From positions 1-40,613 of the forward strand of contig JAEWWJ010000027.1 in assembly GCA_023396415.1 (NCBI GenBank): 40,613 bases of DNA. The letters are read 5' to 3'. The first letter of the stretch is position 1, and each line of letters opens with the position of its first letter. The stretch comes from Bacteroidota bacterium (GTDB lineage Bacteria > Bacteroidota > Bacteroidia > Bacteroidales > F082). Positions 1-8,103 of this stretch are shown here, piece after piece. The notes beneath the pieces were generated by a model. It ran no database searches, had not been told where the DNA came from, and was given only the letters and a program-made list of their open reading frames with translations. The position numbers were made by a program, and so were the translations under genes.

Positions 1-118
1 GTTAAGCACCCATTGTTGTAGCCAAGCTTGGAGAAATCTTTGCCGGAGCACCTAGATGAAAATTTACTCTCTTAACTTTAATTATTGATTATTAAACAAT
101 TAACAAATTTATATACAG

Positions 119-556
119 ATGAAAAAAGCGACTATTGAAACAAGCAAGGGCACGATGGTGCTCGAACTTTATGACGACGATGCACCAGGCACCGTTGCTA
201 ACTTTGTAAAACTCTCAAATGATGGCTTTTACAACGGACTGAAATTCCATAGGGTTATCCCCGACTTTGTGATTCAAGGCGGATGCCCAAAAGGCGATGG
301 CACAGGCGGCCCCGGATATAAAATTCCTTGCGAGCTGGATGGCACCAAACAGTTTCATGACAGAGGAGTCATTTCTATGGCCCACGCCGGACGCAACACC
401 GGCGGCTCACAGTTTTTCATCTGCCACAGCCGCCGAAACACAGCCCATCTTGACCGCAACCATACTGTTTTTGGCAAAGTAATCGAAAACGTAGATGTGG
501 TGGACCTTATTCGACAAGGCGACACCATTGTCAAAATCACCATCAGCGAAGATTAA
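119..556 (+). CDS. Cyclophilin-type peptidyl-prolyl cis-trans isomerase
   Basis: The 145-residue protein is a single cyclophilin domain and catalyses cis-trans isomerisation of peptide bonds before proline during protein folding. The family signatures are clear: FHRVIPDFVIQGG at residues 43-55, with the catalytic Arg at 45, then a GTGGPGY turn, then GSQFFICHS near residues 96-104 and HTVFGKV near the C-terminus. There is no signal peptide or lipobox, so a cytoplasmic location is inferred. The length is that of a minimal bacterial cyclophilin. The gene stands alone, is followed by a strong terminator at 573-601, and has no recognisable Shine-Dalgarno sequence, as is normal in Bacteroidota. The family is certain; the physiological substrate cannot be told. 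Confidence 0.95.
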   Translation: MKKATIETSKGTMVLELYDDDAPGTVANFVKLSNDGFYNGLKFHRVIPDFVIQGGCPKGDGTGGPGYKIPCELDGTKQFHDRGVISMAHAGRNTGGSQFFICHSRRNTAHLDRNHTVFGKVIENVDVVDLIRQGDTIVKITISED

Positions 557-572
557 ACATCCTTTTAACTCT

Positions 573-601
573 AAAGCCCGATCCGCATCGGGCTTTTTTT
601 T
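573..601 (+). terminator. Rho-independent terminator after the cyclophilin gene
   Basis: A perfect 10-bp stem (AAAGCCCGAT at 573-582 pairing with ATCGGGCTTT at 587-596) has a four-base loop and runs into a T tract. It lies 17 bases after the stop codon. Confidence 0.9.
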
Positions 602-734
602 GTCTATTCCGGTGTCCCCTCTTTGCGCCCTCGATGGATTGTCAAACACAATCATTCTTATTGATAAAGAAGTAGATACACAATTTAATCAGAACATTTT
701 ATCAGAGGCAAATCATCCATTGGAGTGTTTTTCT

Positions 735-742
735 TACTTTTG
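735..742 (+). promoter_or_regulatory. Predicted -7 element of the ftsK promoter
   Basis: TACTTTTG matches the Bacteroidota -7 consensus TAnnTTTG exactly and lies 20 bases before the ftsK ATG, giving a short leader. No good -33 TTTG is seen at the usual 17-23 base spacing, so this is a partial match. Confidence 0.5.
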
Positions 743-762
743 CAATACAATCAAATCGCCAA

Positions 763-3285
763 ATGGCCAAAACCGGAAATAAACTTAGATCCAACACTTA
801 CAAGGAGCCCGAACAACCGCCTGAACCGATTGCTCCGGTAGTTGAAAAAAAAGAACCCAAAGGCACGAAAGTTAAAGAGGCTTCAACCAAAAAAGAAAGA
901 AAAAAACTTACGATTAACCCTCGTAACATAAAAATAATCGGTTTTTTCTTTTTGTTTTTGGCCGCCTTTTTGTTGCTGTCGTTTATTTCTTTTTACCTCA
1001 ACTGGTTTAACAACTTAGCTGACGACTATTTTTCCGATCTGCCAATTGGCATGGTGCTCACCGACACACAACTAAAAATCAGCAACTGGAGTGGTAACTT
1101 AGGCGCCTTCTTGTCGCAATTTTTAGTCAAAGACGGCTTCGGCGCCGGTGCTTTTTTCTTTGTTTTTCTTTCGATGGTGATCGGCATTCGCTTGATTTGG
1201 GGGAAAAAAATCATTTCAGGCTGGGGCCTTTGGAAATATGCCATGATGAGTTTGGTTTGGCTGCCCTTGCTGCTGGCCTTTAGCTTTCCGCACGATCCCC
1301 TCAACACCTTGGGCGGTATTGTCGGGCTTTTCCTTTCCAATTATTTGGTGGCCATTACTGGAAAAGTAGGCTTGGTACTGGTGCTTGCTTTTTTGCTTAT
1401 CGTCTTCGTCATTTTCACTTTTTCGTTTCATTTTTCTTTCTTTGGCAAAAACAGCCGCCACCAAGCTGCCGATCATAAAAATGAAGGCCTTCAAGTTGCT
1501 GACAAGTACAATACCGTTGAGTTTGCCGTGGAAGATGAAGAAAATGAGGACGAGCATGTTTTTGTGATTCCAAAAAAACAAGAAGGAAATAAATCCAGGG
1601 TAAGCGAAGACAAAAGCCTTGAAATGGAAGTAGAAAGCCCTGTGGCTGAAAACCTCACAAACGAGCCGGTGGATGATCAATCAACCCTTGAACTCAACAT
1701 TACTCCGGTTAAAGCGGAAAAAATAAAAACCAAAGGATCAATCGAACATCAAGGCATTGATACACTGTATGATCCCACCCTCGACCTTCCCGATTATAAA
1801 CTTCCACCACTTGACTTGCTCAATATGTATGGCGATGGCACTATCAACGTGGATCGGGCTGAACTGGAAGCCAATAAAAACAGAATCGTTGAGACCCTTG
1901 CCAATTATGCCATCGGCATAGAAAAGATAAAAGCCACCATCGGGCCCACGGTAACCTTGTACGAAATCGTCCCCTCCCCCGGAATCCGCATTTCGCGCAT
2001 CAAAAATCTTGAAGACGACATTGCACTAAGTCTTTCTGCTACCGGCATCCGCATCATTGCCCCCATCCCGGGTAAGGGAACAGTGGGTATTGAAGTACCC
2101 AACCTCAAGCCCGAAATCGTTTCTATGCGTTCCATCCTCGGGTCGGAAAGGTTTATGTCCAGCAAATATGAGCTACCATTCGGCATCGGTAAAACAATTT
2201 CAAACGAAAGTTTTGTTGCCGACCTCACCAAGATGCCTCACATTTTGATGGCCGGCGCCACCGGACAAGGAAAGTCAGTTGGACTGAATGCCATCATCAC
2301 CTCTTTGCTATATTGCAAACATCCCTCTGAGTTAAAAATCGTGATGGTGGACCCTAAAAAGGTGGAGCTCAGCTTATTCAGCCGTATCGAAAGACATTAT
2401 CTTGCTAAGCTCCCCGACTCGGAAGAGGCCATTATTACTGATACACGTAAAGTCGTACGCACCTTAAACTCCCTTAGCATCGAGATGGACAACCGCTACG
2501 AGCTGCTCAAAGATGCACAAGTGCGTAACATCAAAGAATACAATGACAAGTTTAAAAGCCGAAAACTCAATCCTCTCGGTGGCCATCGTTTCTTACCTTA
2601 TATTGTGCTTGTTGTTGATGAATTTGCCGACCTGATTATGACTGCCGGCAAAGAAGTAGAAGGACCTATTACGCGACTGGCCCAGTTGGCCCGCGCCGTA
2701 GGCATCCATTTAATTATTGCCACTCAACGCCCATCGGTAAACATCATCACCGGAACCATCAAAGCCAACTTTCCGGCACGCATAGCATTTAGGGTAATTT
2801 CGCGAATTGATTCACGTACCATTCTAGATACCGGCGGTGCCGATCAGTTGGTGGGCCGAGGTGATATGTTGTTTTCGACCGGCAATGACCTCATTCGCTT
2901 GCAATGTGCATTTATTGATACACCTGAAGTTGAACGACTTACTGAATATATTGGCTCGCAAAGAGCCTATCCCGACGCCTACCATCTGCCCGAATATGCT
3001 GATGAACAAGATGAAGTGCCTGATGTTTTTGATGCCTCCGAAAGAGATGTCTTGTTCGAAGATGCAGCCCGCATTATCGTTCAAAACCAACAAGGGTCAA
3101 CATCACTGTTGCAGCGAAAACTAAAATTAGGATACAACAGGGCCGGTCGTATCATTGATCAATTGGAAGCAGCCGGTATAGTAGGCGCATTTGAAGGTTC
3201 TAAAGCACGCGAAGTAAAAGTGAACGGCGAAATGGCTTTGGAACAGTTTTTGAGAGACTTAGACGCTAAAAGTAACAACACATGA
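763..3285 (+). CDS. ftsK: DNA translocase FtsK
   Basis: This 840-residue protein is the septal DNA pump that moves chromosome termini apart and activates XerCD at dif during division. The N-terminal part has a basic, proline-rich start followed by several hydrophobic membrane segments between about residues 58 and 222. An acidic linker follows to about residue 340. The alpha/beta motor carries a Walker A motif GATGQGKS at 498-505 and a Walker B VLVVDEF with Asp 619. The last 75 residues form the winged-helix gamma domain that reads polar DNA motifs (RAGRIIDQLEAAGIVG). Its stop overlaps the start of the LolA-like gene by four bases (ATGA), so the two are probably translationally coupled. A Bacteroidota -7 box lies just upstream. 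Confidence 0.97.
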   Translation: MAKTGNKLRSNTYKEPEQPPEPIAPVVEKKEPKGTKVKEASTKKERKKLTINPRNIKIIGFFFLFLAAFLLLSFISFYLNWFNNLADDYFSDLPIGMVLTDTQLKISNWSGNLGAFLSQFLVKDGFGAGAFFFVFLSMVIGIRLIWGKKIISGWGLWKYAMMSLVWLPLLLAFSFPHDPLNTLGGIVGLFLSNYLVAITGKVGLVLVLAFLLIVFVIFTFSFHFSFFGKNSRHQAADHKNEGLQVADKYNTVEFAVEDEENEDEHVFVIPKKQEGNKSRVSEDKSLEMEVESPVAENLTNEPVDDQSTLELNITPVKAEKIKTKGSIEHQGIDTLYDPTLDLPDYKLPPLDLLNMYGDGTINVDRAELEANKNRIVETLANYAIGIEKIKATIGPTVTLYEIVPSPGIRISRIKNLEDDIALSLSATGIRIIAPIPGKGTVGIEVPNLKPEIVSMRSILGSERFMSSKYELPFGIGKTISNESFVADLTKMPHILMAGATGQGKSVGLNAIITSLLYCKHPSELKIVMVDPKKVELSLFSRIERHYLAKLPDSEEAIITDTRKVVRTLNSLSIEMDNRYELLKDAQVRNIKEYNDKFKSRKLNPLGGHRFLPYIVLVVDEFADLIMTAGKEVEGPITRLAQLARAVGIHLIIATQRPSVNIITGTIKANFPARIAFRVISRIDSRTILDTGGADQLVGRGDMLFSTGNDLIRLQCAFIDTPEVERLTEYIGSQRAYPDAYHLPEYADEQDEVPDVFDASERDVLFEDAARIIVQNQQGSTSLLQRKLKLGYNRAGRIIDQLEAAGIVGAFEGSKAREVKVNGEMALEQFLRDLDAKSNNT

Positions 3286-3920
3286 AAAATTTGATTCAAT
3301 CCATCCTGTTATTCGCTCTTTTCATCGGTTCGTCAGCCTTCGGGCAAAACACTGCCGACGACCTTCTAAAAAAAGTTGTGGATAAAACACGCGCATACAA
3401 AAACTTGAAAATTGATTTTGCCTACACCATGCGCAACGATAAAGCAGGCATCAACGAAACCAAAAACGGAGTGCTTTATATAAAAGGTGATGCCTATAAA
3501 ATTTTATTGCAAGGTCAAGAAGTGATCAGCGATGGAAAAACTGTTTGGACGTATCTCGAAGATTCACAAGAAGTGATGGTGAGCAACAGCGGCGACAGCG
3601 ACGAAGCCATGACGCCCAGCGCCATGCTTACCTCCTATCATAAAGATTACAAAGCTACCTTTGTTGAAGAAAAGCTCAATGTAGCTAAGGGATTAAAAAC
3701 TATAGAGTTAAAACCCAATTCGGGAAAGAAATTTGCAAAAATGCAGCTGGGTATTCACGAGAGTAAATTACAGCTGATGAACCTTTCCATCTATGACAAT
3801 GGGGGAAACGTATTTACCTACGACCTGAGCAAAATGACCACAGACCAGAGCTTATCCGTTGATTTTTTTCAGTTCAACCCCAAAAACCATCCCGGTGTTG
3901 AAGTAGTTGACATGAGATGA
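3282..3920 (+). CDS. LolA-like outer membrane lipoprotein carrier protein
   Basis: The 212-residue product has a typical signal peptide (about residues 1-21, cleavage after SSAFG) and no lipobox, so it should be a soluble periplasmic protein. The body fits the LolA/DUF4292-like fold, a half-barrel with strand patterns such as NGVLYIKGDAYKILLQGQEV and the motif DGKTVWTYLEDSQEV. LolA family members accept lipoproteins released by LolCDE at the inner membrane and carry them to the outer membrane. The start overlaps the ftsK stop by four bases. A LolA-like gene directly after ftsK is, as I recall, a common Bacteroidota arrangement. The family call is good; the lipoprotein-carrier role is inferred from the family. 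Confidence 0.85.
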   Translation: MKNLIQSILLFALFIGSSAFGQNTADDLLKKVVDKTRAYKNLKIDFAYTMRNDKAGINETKNGVLYIKGDAYKILLQGQEVISDGKTVWTYLEDSQEVMVSNSGDSDEAMTPSAMLTSYHKDYKATFVEEKLNVAKGLKTIELKPNSGKKFAKMQLGIHESKLQLMNLSIYDNGGNVFTYDLSKMTTDQSLSVDFFQFNPKNHPGVEVVDMR

Positions 3921-3967
3921 AACCTTTTTTGCACGCATTGCCTCTGTTTCCGAAAAGAGCAAAAGCA

Positions 3968-3975
3968 TATATTTG
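3968..3975 (+). promoter_or_regulatory. Predicted -7 element of the radC promoter
   Basis: TATATTTG matches TAnnTTTG exactly and ends 15 bases before the ATG at 3991. It overlaps an in-frame TTG at 3973, which argues that the TTG is not the translation start. Confidence 0.5.
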
Positions 3976-3990
3976 CAAAAAACAAACCTC

Positions 3991-4686
3991 ATGAGCGACC
4001 ACCCAAAAATGATGCTGAAAGATTGGGCAGCCGAAGATAAACCCCGAGAAAAGTTGATCTTGAAAGGTAAAGCCAGCCTCAGCGATGCGGAATTGATTGC
4101 TATACTCATTGGCACCGGAAACCGAGGCGAAACGGTTATGGCACTTTCACAGCGCATCCTACAATCCAGCAACAACAACTTGATCGAGCTTTCACGTCTA
4201 TCAATGACCGACCTCATGAAATTTAGAGGCATCGGAGAGGCCAAAGCCATCAGCATTATTGCAGCACTTGAACTCGGCAAACGCCGCCGAAGCGCCGAAG
4301 CCCGCGAGCGAAAAACAATCACCTCCAGTAAAGATGCTTACGACCAGTTGTATGCAGTAGCAACCGATTTGGATTATGAAAAATTTTGGGTCATGCTATT
4401 AGATCAGGCCAACAAAGTGATTCGTATTGTGGAAGTGAGCGAAGGCGGAACAACAGGAACAGTAGCCGATCCTAAAAAAATCTTTAAAATAGCCCTCGAA
4501 GCCAATGCTTGCAACATTATACTGTGTCATAACCACCCTTCTGGACAACTTAAACCCAGTAAACCTGACATAGCTATCACTGAAAAAATTAAACATTCAG
4601 GCAATTTGCTCGACATCAAAGTACTCGACCATTTGATCATCGGCCATGATGGTTTTTATAGTTTTGCCGATGAAGGAATTTTGTAA
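3991..4686 (+). CDS. radC: RadC family JAB/MPN-domain protein
   Basis: The protein has 231 residues from the ATG at 3991; an in-frame TTG at 3973 lies inside the predicted promoter and is rejected. The N-terminal half contains helix-hairpin-helix-type sequence (LMKFRGIGEAKAISIIAALELG) and the usual RadC opening with LSDAELIAILIGTG. The C-terminal half is a JAB1/MPN metalloprotease-like domain with the zinc motif HNHPSG at 180-185 and the matching Asp at 193 (H-x-H-x10-D). RadC was named for DNA repair, but its biochemical role is unsettled. All metal-binding residues are present, so an active metal site is plausible. It appears to be a single-gene unit. Confidence 0.93.
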   Translation: MSDHPKMMLKDWAAEDKPREKLILKGKASLSDAELIAILIGTGNRGETVMALSQRILQSSNNNLIELSRLSMTDLMKFRGIGEAKAISIIAALELGKRRRSAEARERKTITSSKDAYDQLYAVATDLDYEKFWVMLLDQANKVIRIVEVSEGGTTGTVADPKKIFKIALEANACNIILCHNHPSGQLKPSKPDIAITEKIKHSGNLLDIKVLDHLIIGHDGFYSFADEGIL

Positions 4687-4751
4687 GACACTAAAATTTC
4701 AATTGGACAAAGAAAACGAATCTTTTTGAAGGGAAATAATACATGATAAGG

Positions 4752-4781
4752 TTGCTGTTTAAATTAAATTAGCTACTTTTG
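4752..4781 (+). promoter_or_regulatory. Predicted promoter of the rpsF-rpsR-rplI operon
   Basis: A -33 TTG at 4752-4754 and a perfect -7 TACTTTTG at 4774-4781 are separated by 19 bases, which is the ideal Bacteroidota spacing. The rpsF start codon is 43 bases downstream. Confidence 0.65.
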
Positions 4782-4824
4782 CACTCCATTTTAAATCATT
4801 TTTGTTTTAACTAAATCATTAATT

Positions 4825-5181
4825 ATGAACCAGTATGAAACCGTTTTCATTGTAACTCCCGTTTTGTCTGAAGAACAGATGAAGGAAGCGGTAAAAAAGT
4901 ATCAGGAATACCTGAACGAAAATGGTGCTGAAATCGTTCACGAAGAGCACTGGGGCATGCGCAAATTAGCGTATCCCATCCAAAAAAAATCAACAGGCTT
5001 TTACCATTTGGTCGAATACCGCGCCGAAGGTACGTTGATTGCCGAATTGGAAATACAACTGAAACGTGATGAGCGCATCATCCGATTCCTTACTGTAAAA
5101 CTCGACAAGCACGCTGTTGCTTACAACGAGAAAAAGCGTAAAAAAGCAAAAGATGCCGCTAACGAAAAACGCGAAGCCTAA
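4825..5181 (+). CDS. rpsF: 30S ribosomal protein S6
   Basis: The 118-residue protein starts with the S6 signature MNQYETVFIVTPVLSEEQ and has the ferredoxin-like S6 body, including EHWGMRKLAYPIQKKSTGFY. S6 binds S18 and sits on the platform of the small subunit. The lysine-rich tail (KKRKKAKDAANEKREA) is usual for the phylum. It is the first gene of an operon with rpsR and rplI and has its own predicted promoter. Confidence 0.97.
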   Translation: MNQYETVFIVTPVLSEEQMKEAVKKYQEYLNENGAEIVHEEHWGMRKLAYPIQKKSTGFYHLVEYRAEGTLIAELEIQLKRDERIIRFLTVKLDKHAVAYNEKKRKKAKDAANEKREA

Positions 5182-5214
5182 GCTTCAAAACAGTAACCAT
5201 TAAAATTTTAGACC

Positions 5215-5484
5215 ATGGCACAAGGAAGTTCAGAAATAAAGTATTTGACCCCGATAGCGGTAGATACGAAAAAGAAAAAGTATTGCAGGTTTAAGAAAAA
5301 CCGCATCAAATATATTGACTATAAAGATGCTGATTTTCTTTTGAAATTCGTGAATGAGCAAGGCAAACTTTTGCCACGCCGCATCACCGGAACCTCAACC
5401 AAATATCAAAAGAAAGTGGCACAAGCTGTCAAAAGAGCTCGTCACCTAAGTTTGATGCCTTATGTAGCTGATTTATTAAAATAA
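5215..5484 (+). CDS. rpsR: 30S ribosomal protein S18
   Basis: This 89-residue basic protein shows the S18 core, with YCRFKKNRIKYIDYKDADFL and the C-terminal GTSTKYQKKVAQAVKRARHL. It binds 16S rRNA as a heterodimer with S6, whose gene ends 33 bases upstream. It ends 15 bases before rplI, and its stop codon runs into the rplI ribosome-binding site. Confidence 0.97.
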   Translation: MAQGSSEIKYLTPIAVDTKKKKYCRFKKNRIKYIDYKDADFLLKFVNEQGKLLPRRITGTSTKYQKKVAQAVKRARHLSLMPYVADLLK

Positions 5485-5490
5485 AGGAGG
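5484..5490 (+). promoter_or_regulatory. Strong Shine-Dalgarno sequence before rplI
   Basis: AAGGAGG lies nine bases before the rplI ATG. Most genes in this window have no such motif, so it stands out. It may let ribosomes start independently on L9 within the operon. Confidence 0.7.
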
Positions 5491-5499
5491 AGAAAAAAC

Positions 5500-5949
5500 A
5501 TGGAAGTCATTCTGAAACAGGACGTAAATAATCTGGGTTTTACCCACGATATCGTTACCGTAAAAGATGGTTACGCTCGTAATTATCTCATCCCTAAGAA
5601 GTTAGCGATTATTGCCAACGAAACAAATCGTAAAATTCTTACCGAATTAAAAAAGCAACAAGCTTTTAAAGCCGACAAAATCAAAGGCGAAGCCGCAGCT
5701 ATTGCCAAAGCACTCGAAGGTTTAACCCTCCGTATTGCTGCCAAAGCAGGCACTTCAGGAAAGATTTTCGGTTCGGTGAATTCAGTACAAATTGCTAACG
5801 CCATCAAAGAAGCAAGAAACATTGAGGTAGATCGTAAGAAAATCCACCTGAATGATGATGCTATCAAAGAGTTGGGCAACTACAAAGCAAAAATCAAATT
5901 GCACAAAGAAGTTCAATTTGAAATTGATTTTGAGGTTTTTGCCGAATAA
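5500..5949 (+). CDS. rplI: 50S ribosomal protein L9
   Basis: The 149-residue protein has the two L9 domains joined by a long helix. The N-terminal rRNA-binding domain begins MEVILKQDVNNLGFTHDIV and contains VKDGYARNYLIPKKLA. The C-terminal domain contains SGKIFGSVNSVQIANAI and the final YKAKIKLHKEVQFEI. L9 protrudes from the L1-stalk side of the large subunit and helps keep reading frame. It is the last gene of the S6-S18-L9 operon and is followed by a hairpin terminator 21 bases after its stop. Confidence 0.97.
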   Translation: MEVILKQDVNNLGFTHDIVTVKDGYARNYLIPKKLAIIANETNRKILTELKKQQAFKADKIKGEAAAIAKALEGLTLRIAAKAGTSGKIFGSVNSVQIANAIKEARNIEVDRKKIHLNDDAIKELGNYKAKIKLHKEVQFEIDFEVFAE

Positions 5950-5970
5950 TCTTCAAAAAATTGTAATTTT

Positions 5971-6002
5971 AAACCCGATTCCTAAAAGAATCGGGTTTTT
6001 TT
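5971..6002 (+). terminator. Rho-independent terminator of the rpsF operon
   Basis: AAACCCGATTC (5971-5981) pairs with GAATCGGGTTT (5988-5998) around a six-base loop and is followed by a T tract. The T tract directly abuts the ATG of the next gene at 6003. Confidence 0.85.
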
Positions 6003-6764
6003 ATGCTCTCAAAAAACAAAATAAAACATTTTAATAGCCTCAGCTTAAACAAGTTCAGACGGAAGCATCAAGAATTCATTCTTGAAGGCACTAAATCAAT
6101 CGAAGAACTTTTGAAGAGCAGTTTTATTACGAAAGAAATTATCGCAACTGCCGATTGGATTCATCAATACCCATTGATTTTAAAAGATTTCCCATATGAA
6201 GTGATAACTGACAGGGAAATGCAACAAGTAAGTCAAATGAAAACACCGCCGGGCGTTCTTGCTTTGGTGGCCATTCCGAAATTAAACTGGAAGATGAATC
6301 AAGGTTTAACACTTGTGTTAGACGGCATCAACGACCCCGGAAATCTTGGAACTATTGTCCGTACAGCCGATTGGTTTGGAGTTGAAAACATTGTTTGCAG
6401 CAATGATACTGTTGATGTTTTTCATCCGAAAGTGGTGCAGGCTGCGATGGGCTCGATTTTTAGGATAAATGTTTTTTATAAAGATTTGCCAGCTGTGTTA
6501 CTATCGGCTCGCCAAAATAACGCCAACATTTATGGCGCCGTAATGAATGGCGAAAACATTTTTTCGTCCGACCTTCAAACCTCATCCTCTTTATTGGTTA
6601 TCGGTAGTGAATCGCATGGCATTCGACAACATCTGCTACCCTTGATCACACATCCCATTACTTATCCCAGATTTAGCACAAAAACCGGTAGCAACACAGC
6701 AGAATCCCTCAATGCGGCCATTGCCACTGCACTTATTTTGGGTGTTTTTGTTCCTTCGGTATAA
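6003..6764 (+). CDS. SpoU/TrmH-family RNA 2'-O-methyltransferase
   Basis: The 253-residue protein has the two-part layout of RlmB/TrmH-like enzymes. The N-terminal substrate-binding domain covers about residues 1-95 and opens with LSKNKIKHFNSL, a common start in this family that supports the ATG at 6003. The knotted SPOUT catalytic domain follows. Motif 1 is DGINDPGNLGTIVRTADWFG with the catalytic Arg; motif 2 is LLVIGSESHGI; motif 3 is SNTAESLNAAIATALIL. The enzyme should use S-adenosylmethionine to methylate a ribose in rRNA or tRNA. The exact target cannot be read from sequence. The start codon sits at the edge of the preceding terminator T tract, so either read-through or an unseen promoter must supply its transcript. 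Confidence 0.9.
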   Translation: MLSKNKIKHFNSLSLNKFRRKHQEFILEGTKSIEELLKSSFITKEIIATADWIHQYPLILKDFPYEVITDREMQQVSQMKTPPGVLALVAIPKLNWKMNQGLTLVLDGINDPGNLGTIVRTADWFGVENIVCSNDTVDVFHPKVVQAAMGSIFRINVFYKDLPAVLLSARQNNANIYGAVMNGENIFSSDLQTSSSLLVIGSESHGIRQHLLPLITHPITYPRFSTKTGSNTAESLNAAIATALILGVFVPSV

Positions 6765-6828
6765 GATAAAATTGATCTCTTAAAAATTTAAAATACACGG
6801 CACTTCCGCTCCACCTAAAATAATTCAG

Positions 6829-6836
6829 TATTTTTG
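6829..6836 (+). promoter_or_regulatory. Predicted -7 element of the small Cys-rich gene
   Basis: TATTTTTG is an exact TAnnTTTG match ending 15 bases before the ATG at 6852. No clear -33 element is seen. Confidence 0.5.
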
Positions 6837-6851
6837 TAAAAAAATTAAGCC

Positions 6852-7052
6852 ATGTATTTAAAGCTCATTTTACTCAGTGTTTTGATTGTTGGATTGGCCA
6901 TTGCAGGCATTGCCATCAAGATGTTTTTTATTAAAGGTGGCGAGTTTAAGAAACAATGCAGCAGTGTGGATGCCAACGGGCAAAGGCTTGGTTGTGGTTG
7001 TGGCGGCGGCGAGGGCAGCTGCGAAAGAAAATCAGCGGAGCACACCCATTAG
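6852..7052 (+). CDS. Small Cys-rich membrane protein, NqrM-like
   Basis: The 66-residue product has one N-terminal membrane helix (about residues 3-26) and a soluble tail with four cysteines: C36, C48, C50 and C57. The spacing C-x11-C-x-C-x6-C resembles the DUF539 protein NqrM of Vibrio, which as I recall has C-x11-C-x-C-x3-C after a single helix and is needed to mature the iron centre in NqrD/NqrE. The tail ends in His-rich SAEHTH. The gene converges on apbE, 20 bases away, and apbE is followed by nqrFEDCBA, which strongly supports a role in Na+-NQR assembly. It has its own -7 box. The assignment is by analogy and is not proven; a ferredoxin-like or unrelated metal-binding role is possible. 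Confidence 0.6.
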   Translation: MYLKLILLSVLIVGLAIAGIAIKMFFIKGGEFKKQCSSVDANGQRLGCGCGGGEGSCERKSAEHTH

Positions 7053-7072
7053 GATACGCGTACCAAGCGGGT

Positions 7073-8077
7073 CTATTGGTATACAATAATTTTCTTCATC
7101 CCCTCAGTGCTGTAAGTGGCATAGGTATGTTCGGGTGTCCAGTAAATAAAGAAAGCTTCCACTTCAGGGATTTTTTTCAAATACAATTTTGACTCTTCAA
7201 GTCCCATCACTAAAAAAGCTGTAGCTAAGGCATCGGCCATTGCGGCGCTTTTGGCAAGAACGGTAACACTCAAAAGATTGTGATCCACCGGATATCCCGT
7301 TTTTGGACTTATAGCGTGGGGGAACCGTTTACCGTCTTTTTCAAAATACTTTCTGTAGCTTCCCGAAGTAGCCAATCCAAGATTTTCTAAGTTTACCACC
7401 ACTTGTATGGTACGATCATCATCAGCATTTTCAGCAGGATGCTCAATACCGACGCGCCATAAAGTGCCATCAGGTTTTTTGTTCCGGGCAATAATTTCAC
7501 CTCCAACATCAATGATAAAATGTTCGATGTTTAAGCTATCAAATAAAGCAGCAATCAAGTCGGTGGTATAACCTTGTGCCACTGCGTTAAAATCAATGCG
7601 CATACCGGCATTTTCAAAATGAACTTTATTGTTGTTGATGCTTACTTTTCGGAAATCTACTAATTTTTTCAAACTGTCCACTTGCGCCGGTAGTAGATCT
7701 TTTTGTTGCTTCCGATGAAATCCCCATGCCTGAGAGAGGGGTCCAATGGTGAAATCGAAATAGCCATCGGTAAGCACCCCTACTTCTTTCGATAGATAAA
7801 AATTGGTTAAAAAAATGGGGTCAAGTTCAACCGCAGTATCACCCTCATTGGTGCGTGAAAGCAGAGATTGATCCACCCACAACGAGACTGATTGATCCAC
7901 AGCATTCAACACCGAATCAACCTCGACTTGCAGGTTCCGCCCTTTCGCATCGTAATAGGTAATGCTGTAATAGGTTCCTTGTGTATCGCCAGCCAGGCTA
8001 ATGTGCTGAAGTTGAGGTCTATTGCACGCCGTAACTAGGCCAATTGCAAGTAGAAGGAAGAAGTTGAACTTTTTCAT
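7073..8077 (-). CDS. apbE: FAD:protein FMN transferase ApbE
   Basis: This 334-residue lipoprotein starts at the ATG complementary to 8075-8077; an in-frame TTG at 8098 is rejected because it overlaps the predicted -7 box. The signal sequence ends in the lipobox LVTAC with Cys 18. ApbE transfers FMN from FAD to a threonine in NqrB and NqrC through a phosphoester bond. Typical motifs are GDTQGTYYSITYY near the N-terminus, IIDVGGEI in the middle, SGSYRKYFEKDGKRFPHAI, and SAAMADALATAFLVMG with the metal-binding Asp. It lies 84 bases after nqrF on the same strand, beyond a hairpin, and has its own promoter. Both expected acceptor motifs occur in the neighbouring NqrB and NqrC. Confidence 0.95.
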   Translation of the reverse strand: MKKFNFFLLLAIGLVTACNRPQLQHISLAGDTQGTYYSITYYDAKGRNLQVEVDSVLNAVDQSVSLWVDQSLLSRTNEGDTAVELDPIFLTNFYLSKEVGVLTDGYFDFTIGPLSQAWGFHRKQQKDLLPAQVDSLKKLVDFRKVSINNNKVHFENAGMRIDFNAVAQGYTTDLIAALFDSLNIEHFIIDVGGEIIARNKKPDGTLWRVGIEHPAENADDDRTIQVVVNLENLGLATSGSYRKYFEKDGKRFPHAISPKTGYPVDHNLLSVTVLAKSAAMADALATAFLVMGLEESKLYLKKIPEVEAFFIYWTPEHTYATYSTEGMKKIIVYQ

Positions 8078-8095
8078 AAACAAGAATGAATCTAA

Positions 8096-8103
8096 CAAAA
8101 ATA
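8096..8103 (-). promoter_or_regulatory. Predicted -7 element of the apbE promoter
   Basis: On the - strand this reads TATTTTTG, an exact TAnnTTTG match, 18 bases before the apbE ATG. It begins at the last base of the hairpin that follows nqrF. Confidence 0.5.

Noticed and set aside
1..118. Possible end of an upstream gene at the window edge
   Set aside because: All three forward frames have stops within the first 61 bases and none gives a recognisable protein end; no gene can be supported.
1216..1680. 154-residue frame on the - strand inside ftsK
   Set aside because: It lies wholly within the membrane and linker part of ftsK and shows no family signature; it is a shadow.
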